Shown: in pieces, positions 7,340 to 11,874 of the stretch
How positions within the stretch are numbered: the stretch's first letter is position 1
Layout: each line of letters opens with the position of its first letter
Source of the DNA: CAZKNJ01 sp964554185
Lineage (GTDB): Bacteria > 4484-113
NCBI GenBank assembly: GCA_964554185.1
Contig: CAZKNJ010000054.1
Location: forward strand, 1-11,874
Reading direction: 5' to 3'
Length of the DNA stretch: 11,874 nucleotides
Program-made: the position numbers and the translations under genes
The notes under the pieces: generated by a model
The model's database searches: none
The model's input: only the letters and a program-made list of their open reading frames with translations
What the model was told of the DNA's origin: nothing

Positions 7340-7412
7340 GGCGAGGTAGCTCAGCAGGTAGAGCAGGGGACTGAAAATCCCTGTGTCGGCGGTTCGATTC
7401 CGTCCCTCGCCA
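7340..7412 (+). tRNA. tRNA-Phe (anticodon GAA)
   Basis: A full cloverleaf folds by hand: acceptor GGCGAGG/CCTCGCC (7340-7346 with 7405-7411, all Watson-Crick), D stem GCTC/GAGC, anticodon stem GGGGA/TCCCT with loop CTGAAAA (anticodon GAA at 7373-7375), five-base variable loop, T stem GGCGG/CCGTC with loop TTCGATT, discriminator A at 7412. CCA is not encoded (CGC follows), so the host must add it enzymatically. It is flanked by unrelated genes and shows no sign of an integration site. Confidence 0.97.
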
Positions 7413-7543
7413 CGCTCTCCCACCCGGGGCGCTGCTGGCGGCGCCTGCCGCGGCGTGGCCGGATTCCCGAATTCCCGCCGGTCTCCGGCGCTCAAGCGAG
7501 ATTAGCAGTGAGCCAAGTGCTGTGGATTAGGTTGCAGCGAGCC
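7413..7543. other. Intergenic stretch between tRNA-Phe and the phosphate operon
   Basis: No gene is evident. It is GC-rich with several short inverted repeats, the clearest being CGCCGG-TCT-CCGGCG at 7476-7490, and GGCGC/GCGCC close after the tRNA. None is followed by a T-run, so a tRNA terminator cannot be assigned with confidence. Confidence 0.4.
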
Positions 7544-7571
7544 TAGACAACTACCATTCTGATGCTATAAT
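7544..7571 (+). promoter_or_regulatory. Promoter of the pit-DUF47 operon, probably giving a leaderless mRNA
   Basis: TAGACA (7544-7549, five of six to consensus), a 16-nt spacer and a perfect TATAAT (7566-7571). Transcription is expected near 7577-7580, immediately before ATG 7581, leaving no room for a Shine-Dalgarno sequence. Confidence 0.65.
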
Positions 7572-7580
7572 CCGCGCCGG

Positions 7581-8621
7581 ATGGAGATGGGCCTGATCAT
7601 ATTCGGAGTGGCGCTCGCCCTCCTTTTTGACTTTATGAACGGCGTAAACGACGCCGCTAACTCCATCGCCACCGTCGTCGCCACCCGAGTGTTGCGCCCG
7701 CTGCAGGCGGTCGCCTGGGCCGCCTTCTGGAACTTCGCCGCCGTGGTGGTGATGGATCTGAAGGTGGCGCGGACGATGGGCAAGGGCGTGGTTGACCCCG
7801 ACAGCGTCACTACGATGGTCATACTGGCGGGGCTCATTGGCGCGATTGTCTGGACGGTGATAACCACCTACTTCGGCTTGCCCATCAGCGTCAGCCACGC
7901 CCTGGTCGGCGGCATTCTCGGCGCGGGGATCGCCCACGCCGGTAAGGACATCGTTGTCTGGCGGGGCATTTACATAATTGCCATCTTCATGGTCATCTCG
8001 CCGCTCGTCGGCATGGTGCTGGCGTCGTTCAACATGTGGGTGATCACCTGGCTGTTTCACCGGATGGACCGGCGCAAGGTGGGGTGGCTGTTCAAGAAGC
8101 TACAGCTTCTCAGCGCCGCGGCCTTCAGCCTGGGGCACGGGACCGGCGACGCCCAGAAGACGATGGGGATTATCGCCATCCTGCTGATGACGGGAGGCAT
8201 AACCTCGGTTGAGGGCGGCAACTGGTTTCTCCGCTCCAGCTTTGACACCACCGGCTTTGTGCCCAACTGGGTTGTGTTCTCCGCACTTGGGGGAATCGCC
8301 CTCGGGACGTTGATCGGCGGCTGGAAGGTCATCCGCACCATGGGCGTCCGGCTAACGGACCTGCAGCCGCGCGAGGGTTTCTGCGCCGAGGCGGCCGCTG
8401 CGACCTCCATCCTCGGAACCGCGTGGCTGGGAATTCCGGTGAGCACGACGCACACCATCGCCGGCGGCATTCTCGGCGTGGGCGCAATAAAGCGGCTGAA
8501 CGCGGTGCGTTGGGGCATAATGGGCAAGATCGTTTGGGCCTGGATACTGACTATTCCGGCGGCGGCGCTGATGGCCTGGCTGATGTACTTGCTGGGCAAC
8601 CGGCTGCTGCCAGGGTTCTAA
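7581..8621 (+). CDS. pit: PiT-family inorganic phosphate transporter
   Basis: 346 residues, in the size range of short bacterial PiT permeases that import phosphate (or metal-phosphate) with H+ or Na+ across the inner membrane. The inverted-repeat signatures of the family are present: FDFMNGVNDAANSIAT at about 16-31, PISVSHALVGGILG in the first half, HGTGDAQKTMG at 186-196, and IPVSTTHTIAGGILG in the second half; hydrophobic segments run throughout. The family usually has Asn before Asp in the second signature (HGxNDAQK); here residue 189 is Gly. The start ME-MGLIIFG matches the usual short N-terminus before the first helix; the only SD-like GGAG lies inside the coding region. The stop is 16 bp before the DUF47 partner, so the two form one operon. 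Confidence 0.95.
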   Translation: MEMGLIIFGVALALLFDFMNGVNDAANSIATVVATRVLRPLQAVAWAAFWNFAAVVVMDLKVARTMGKGVVDPDSVTTMVILAGLIGAIVWTVITTYFGLPISVSHALVGGILGAGIAHAGKDIVVWRGIYIIAIFMVISPLVGMVLASFNMWVITWLFHRMDRRKVGWLFKKLQLLSAAAFSLGHGTGDAQKTMGIIAILLMTGGITSVEGGNWFLRSSFDTTGFVPNWVVFSALGGIALGTLIGGWKVIRTMGVRLTDLQPREGFCAEAAAATSILGTAWLGIPVSTTHTIAGGILGVGAIKRLNAVRWGIMGKIVWAWILTIPAAALMAWLMYLLGNRLLPGF

Positions 8622-8637
8622 CGGGAAGGAGCGAAGT

Positions 8638-9264
8638 ATGGGGCTTTCAATATTCCCACGGGAAGGGCGCTTTTTTGACCTGCTGAAGCAGGCGGCCAAC
8701 AACGTTCTGCGGGCCACTGAGCTGATGGAGGAGATTGCCGCAGACCTCAGCAAGGCGCCAGCGCTGGCGACTGAGGTGAACCGCATTGAGCACGAGGGCG
8801 ACAAGATCACCAGGGAGATTATCGGCCTGCTGAATGTGAGCCTGGTGACGCCGATTGACCGCGAGGATATCACCGACCTGGCTCAGGCGATAGACGACGT
8901 GCTGGACATAACGGAAGGGCTGGTTGAGCGGATTGTGTTGTACAAGGTTAGAGAGTCCACCCAGAGCCTGCGGCTGCTCGCGCAGCACCTTCACAACGCC
9001 ACCAAGGAGATGGCCGCGGCGGTTGCGCTGCTGAACAAGCCGAAGAAGTACGATGAGCTCTCAGACCACTGCGACCAGATTATCTACTACGAAAAGCGTG
9101 GAGACCGCGCCTACCGCGAGGCCATTGCCAACCTGTTTGAGAATGAGAAGGACTTCGTGAAGCTCATCAAGTGGCGCGAAATCTACGGCATCATTGAGGA
9201 GGCTATTGACGCCGCAGAAGAGGTTTGCGACATCCTGCAGGGCATCGTGGTCAAGGGCAGCTAA
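8638..9264 (+). CDS. DUF47 / PhoU-like phosphate transport accessory protein
   Basis: 208 residues, the family's normal length, mostly alpha-helical. A strong Shine-Dalgarno (GGAAGGAG, 8624-8631) sits 6 nt before ATG 8638, just after the pit stop. PhoU-type acidic metal-cluster motifs recur on the helices: EHEGDKI, REDITDLAQAIDDVLD, EKRGDRAYREA and REIYGIIEEAIDAAEEV. DUF47 proteins are cytoplasmic and commonly encoded beside PiT transporters, where they are thought to regulate or assist the permease; the gene order here fits exactly. No Pho-box-like operator was recognised upstream of the operon. Its end is 23 bp from the convergent osmC-like gene. Confidence 0.93.
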   Translation: MGLSIFPREGRFFDLLKQAANNVLRATELMEEIAADLSKAPALATEVNRIEHEGDKITREIIGLLNVSLVTPIDREDITDLAQAIDDVLDITEGLVERIVLYKVRESTQSLRLLAQHLHNATKEMAAAVALLNKPKKYDELSDHCDQIIYYEKRGDRAYREAIANLFENEKDFVKLIKWREIYGIIEEAIDAAEEVCDILQGIVVKGS

Positions 9265-9287
9265 TCGCCTGCCCCGCAAGCCGCAGG

Positions 9288-9740
9288 TCAGCCGACCGTG
9301 ATCTCCGGCTCCATCTCCACCGGGCAGTTTACGCTGTTGGTGATGGCGCAGGCTTCGTGGGCGTCGTGCATCAGCTTCGCCGCTTTCTCCTTATCTTCAT
9401 CGCTCTTGACGGTCACGCGGGGATGCAGTACCACGCGGGTGAACTTGAGCTTCCGGTCGACTATCTCCATTATTCCCTCAGCTTTGTCCTCGTAGGAGAG
9501 AAACTCCAAGCCGGTTCGGTAGGCAAACGCGAGGAATGTGGTCATCTGGCAGACCGATAAAGCACTCAGGAACATGTCCTCCGGCGAGATGTTGCGGGCA
9601 TCGCCCTTGAACGCCAGCGGCGCACCGGCGCGCACCACCTGCTTCTCCGGCCCCATCGACAGCTCGCCGTGGCGCTCCGCGCTCCATTTCAGGTGGGTTG
9701 CGAATTCAAAGGTTTTGGTCTTGACGCCGCCTTCAGCCAT
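9288..9740 (-). CDS. OsmC/Ohr family peroxiredoxin-like protein
   Basis: 150 residues. GGAGG lies 7 nt upstream of the ATG (9738-9740). OsmC/Ohr proteins are cytoplasmic thiol peroxidases that reduce organic hydroperoxides using two cysteines. Both are visible: Cys64 in SPEDMFLSALSVCQMTTFL and Cys131 in HEACAITNSV; a further Cys139 follows in NCPVEME. The N-terminal beta sheet (FEFATHLKWS, GELSMGP) and central strand region (KLKFTRVVLHPRVTV) fit the fold. It is closer in feel to the general OsmC branch than to Ohr, but the subgroup is not certain. Transcribed divergently from the Cys/His-rich secreted protein. Confidence 0.93.
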   Translation of the reverse strand: MAEGGVKTKTFEFATHLKWSAERHGELSMGPEKQVVRAGAPLAFKGDARNISPEDMFLSALSVCQMTTFLAFAYRTGLEFLSYEDKAEGIMEIVDRKLKFTRVVLHPRVTVKSDEDKEKAAKLMHDAHEACAITNSVNCPVEMEPEITVG

Positions 9741-9881
9741 GAGTGAACCTCCAACAGGATTGACCTACATACTACCATCCCGCTGGCGGCAGTATTTCGT
9801 GCGCAATGGCGAGTTTGGCCGCTGTAGGGTATCATTTAGTGCAAGAGGGATGTGGCGCATTACGAACCCTCGGGGGCAACT
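9741..9881. promoter_or_regulatory. Divergent intergenic region of osmC-like and Cys/His-rich genes
   Basis: 141 bp holding both control regions. Rightward, TATCAT at 9830-9835 is a likely -10 (weak -35 TGGCGA at 9807-9812, 17-nt spacer). Leftward, TAGTAT on the minus strand (9774-9769) is a possible -10 without a convincing -35. GGAGG for osmC is at 9752-9748. An 11-codon ORF (ATG 9850 to TGA 9883-9885) overlaps the next start codon. Confidence 0.45.
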
Positions 9882-10640
9882 ATGAAGAACAACGCTATTT
9901 GGCTGCTGATTGCAGCAGCTCTCTTACTACTACCACTGGTTTCACTACAGGCGCAGGCGGGAGACCGCCCGTGTGGGCGCTCCTGCACGGAGATGGCCGG
10001 CTGCTGCGGCGACGATGGCGCTTGCTGCAGCGCCTGCAAGTGTGAAAAGCACGAGTGCTGCGGCGAGTGCCGGGAGGCGTGCCGCCTGGATAGCACTTAC
10101 AGGTGCCGTTGCCACGGCGATGGTTGCGTGCTGGACGGCCCCGCGGAGAAGTGCACGAAGCGCTTCAGTGGGCACCACGACCGTGCCTGGGACCGCAGGG
10201 ATGGACATCGCCACATGGGGCATCCCGGCCCGATGGGCCCCGTGGGGCAGGAGTTTTACCAGAAGATGAAGCTGCAGGGGCGCATTGACCGCGAGCTGGC
10301 GCTGTGCGGCTGCCAGCAGGCGCGGCTTTCACAGGTGGTTGACGCCAACAATGAGATTGAGCGCGAGCTGATGCACCGCTACTTCACCGACCGGAGCGTC
10401 GGTATTGAGCAGATCAACTGGCAGCTCACCCAATTGCACCGCCGGGTGGACCGGCATACCCGGGGGATGCTGAACCCGATGCAGAATGCCGTGTTCCCGG
10501 AGCATGAGTGGTTCAACTACAGCATGGACGGCTGGAACACCGGCTTCCACCCGGGCGTGGATTACGTAATGGACGAGCTGGGCGGGAAGGAGCGGAAACA
10601 CCACCCGAGGATGCGGCGGCACCACGAACCTGAGGACTAA
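9882..10640 (+). CDS. Secreted Cys- and His-rich protein of unknown function
   Basis: 252 residues from ATG 9882. The frame opens upstream at GTG 9852, but ATG 9882 follows a G-rich site and yields a textbook signal peptide (MKNNAIWLLIAAALLLLPLV, then SLQAQA, cleaved before GD). The first 65 mature residues are packed with Cys in pairs and spaced sets (CGRSC, CCGDDGACCSACKC, HECCGECREAC, CRCHGDGC). Then comes a His-rich stretch (HHDRAWDRRDGHRHMGH), then a helical region with QQARLSQVVDANNEIERELM and MLNPMQNAVFPEHEWF. The tail is basic and His-rich (KHHPRMRRHHEPED). Periplasmic or extracellular metal binding is a natural inference. The helical part is faintly reminiscent of LTxxQ-type periplasmic metal proteins (Spy/CpxP/ZraP), but I cannot assign it. 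The next lipoprotein gene follows after 32 bp. Confidence 0.75.
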   Translation: MKNNAIWLLIAAALLLLPLVSLQAQAGDRPCGRSCTEMAGCCGDDGACCSACKCEKHECCGECREACRLDSTYRCRCHGDGCVLDGPAEKCTKRFSGHHDRAWDRRDGHRHMGHPGPMGPVGQEFYQKMKLQGRIDRELALCGCQQARLSQVVDANNEIERELMHRYFTDRSVGIEQINWQLTQLHRRVDRHTRGMLNPMQNAVFPEHEWFNYSMDGWNTGFHPGVDYVMDELGGKERKHHPRMRRHHEPED

Positions 10641-10648
10641 TCCGTAAC

Positions 10649-10662
10649 GCCGCTTGGGCGGC
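10649..10662 (+). other. Small hairpin abutting the Shine-Dalgarno of the last gene
   Basis: GCCGC-TTGG-GCGGC (10649-10662) is immediately followed by AGGTGAGG, the ribosome binding site of the 10673 gene. No T-run follows, so it is unlikely to be a terminator; it may tune translation or mRNA stability. Confidence 0.35.
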
Positions 10663-10672
10663 AGGTGAGGAT

Positions 10673-11874
10673 ATGACTAAGATGCTGTATGCACTGCGCC
10701 GATGGGGCGCAGTAGTTGTGTGCGCGTGCTTGCTCGCTTCAGCTACCGGCTGTGGCGGGCGGGCGGCGCTTTCAAGTTCAGTGCCCAGTACTACATCGCT
10801 GGACGGTTTCTCAGTTTCCCTGATGGACGCTGCAGGCGAGCCGCTTGCGGGCGCAGCGGGCGCTGCCGTAGAAGTGATGCCAGCTGGGGCAAAGGTGACG
10901 GTGTCGGTGTCGCTCAAGGCGGAAGCCGCCATCGGACCAGACCTCTACGCGGATGTCTCATATCCATCCGGCTGGCATGCGGCCGGCTTTGAGGCGGGCG
11001 CGGCCTTCGGGGGCGCCGACCGGTGGATATCGCTGGCGATGCTGGAGGAGCGGCCGGTGAAACTGGGCATTTGCCTGGTCGGGGAGAACCGGGATAATCC
11101 GCCTACGGGCGGAGAGCTGTTCAACCTGGTTTTTACCCGCGGCGAAGTGACTAACGAGAAGGCCGCGAGTAAAGCGCCAGTGAGCGCCTATAACGTGCTG
11201 CATGCGGAGGATATCTCGCTGGATGTCACCGACCTGGATGTCACCTTTGAGTGGCGCGAGAAGAACCGGGGCGACTATGACCGGGACGGGGTCGTAGCCA
11301 TCAACGACATTACGCCGATTGCCGTGCATTTCGGCAAGACGCTGGCGCAGGACCCGGACAGTGTTGACCTGGTAGACGGAAGCGGCAACAACCGGGTTGG
11401 CATTGAGGACATTACGCCGATTGCGGTGAACTTCAACGGGCAGATTGAAGGCTACCGTATCTGGCGCAGCGACCTGGCGCCGGGCCAGTACCTATCAAAT
11501 CTGCAGGATCCGGCGCGCCCGGAACTAAGCGCCACGCGGCCGAACCCGGATTCGGCCCCGCCGGGGCGGCTGCAGTACTCCTACACTGACACCGCGCCAG
11601 ACGACACGGTCACTTACGTCTTCTATCCCTACGGCGACGGCCAAGCGGGCGTGGCCTCGGACGTAATCAGTCCTTTCAGCGGTTCCGGCGACACGGCTCC
11701 GCCGGTGTGGGTGTCGGACACGGGAATCATTACCGCCGAGCTGCAGGCCGGCCCGCAGATACGCTTCACCTTCGGCAAGGCCACCGACGCCGATTCGCCT
11801 CCGGTGCGCTACGTGCTCTACTGGCAGGAAGGCGCCGGGCCGATGAACTTCGGCACCGCCCACACCAAAGTCTA
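10673..11874 (+). CDS. Dockerin-type lipoprotein, 3' end beyond the window
   Basis: 400 codons are visible, with no stop before the window ends. ATG 10673 follows AGGTGAGG; ATG 10682 is an alternative. The N-terminus has two Arg, a hydrophobic stretch and SATGC-GG (Cys27), read as a slightly atypical lipobox. Residues about 40-165 form an unrecognised beta-rich domain (for example LYADVSYPSGWHAAGF and GELFNLVFTRGE) whose position before a dockerin and strand pattern are compatible with a cohesin-like fold, though that is a guess. The dockerin module follows: DYDRDGVVAIND (201-212) then DITPIAVHFG, and DGSGNNRVGIED (235-246) then DITPIAVNF. After it comes GYRIWRSD and a segment ending in a possible FN3-like domain (PPVWVSDTG, VRYVLYWQEG). 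The closest match in the window is the 2298-3347 product, which shares the module in the same order. Confidence 0.85.
   Translation, partial: MTKMLYALRRWGAVVVCACLLASATGCGGRAALSSSVPSTTSLDGFSVSLMDAAGEPLAGAAGAAVEVMPAGAKVTVSVSLKAEAAIGPDLYADVSYPSGWHAAGFEAGAAFGGADRWISLAMLEERPVKLGICLVGENRDNPPTGGELFNLVFTRGEVTNEKAASKAPVSAYNVLHAEDISLDVTDLDVTFEWREKNRGDYDRDGVVAINDITPIAVHFGKTLAQDPDSVDLVDGSGNNRVGIEDITPIAVNFNGQIEGYRIWRSDLAPGQYLSNLQDPARPELSATRPNPDSAPPGRLQYSYTDTAPDDTVTYVFYPYGDGQAGVASDVISPFSGSGDTAPPVWVSDTGIITAELQAGPQIRFTFGKATDADSPPVRYVLYWQEGAGPMNFGTAHTKV

Noticed and set aside
7340..7412. tRNA-Phe as an integration site of a mobile element
   Set aside because: No integrase, no repeat of the tRNA 3' end elsewhere in the window, and housekeeping genes follow.
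7551..8060. 169-codon antisense frame over the start of pit
   Set aside because: His/Asp/Arg-rich shadow of a membrane-protein gene, a common artefact opposite hydrophobic coding sequence.
9265..9287. Bidirectional terminator between the convergent DUF47 and OsmC genes
   Set aside because: Only a weak CCTGC/GCAGG pairing that runs into the coding ends, with no T-run on either strand.

Overview
The window reads as a scaffold of two or three joined contigs, with two runs of exactly 100 N, from a bacterium with moderately high GC content (about 60% by eye). It carries many lipoprotein signal peptides, sigma70-like -10 boxes and a tRNA gene without an encoded CCA tail. The surface lipoproteins, built from PKD, fibronectin-III, dockerin and short repeat units, resemble those found in poorly cultivated, deep-branching environmental bacteria. 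I cannot name the phylum from this sequence.

Region 1 (1-5466) is an exported-lipoprotein cluster. A large repeat-bearing lipoprotein (190-1998) is followed by a spurious-looking gap, then a dockerin-type lipoprotein (2298-3347), then a second large lipoprotein (3395 into the gap at 5467). The second is clearly a paralogue of the first: lipobox Cys, a twin GGGRDDDIPL motif, a fibronectin-III-like domain, a PKD domain and about 50-residue repeats. The first gene has its best start, with Shine-Dalgarno and signal peptide, out of frame across a run of seven T.

Region 2 (5567-6849) begins inside the second gap. It holds the remainder of a protein with a class III nucleotide cyclase-like domain followed by TPR-type helices, pointing to an intracellular signalling role. 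It converges on a small VOC/glyoxalase-fold gene (6858-7238, minus). A tRNA-Phe(GAA) with a good promoter is divergent from the VOC gene.

Region 3 (7581-9264) is a compact phosphate operon: a PiT-family transporter, possibly on a leaderless mRNA, and its usual DUF47/PhoU-like partner. An OsmC-family gene (9288-9740, minus) converges on it.

Region 4 (9882-end) starts divergently from osmC. A secreted Cys- and His-rich protein of unknown function is followed after 32 bp by a lipoprotein with a dockerin module of the same DITPIA type as in region 1; it runs off the window. The two dockerin lipoproteins and the two twin-motif lipoproteins suggest a lineage-specific surface system. No glycoside hydrolase or clear cohesin is visible here, so its role is unknown.
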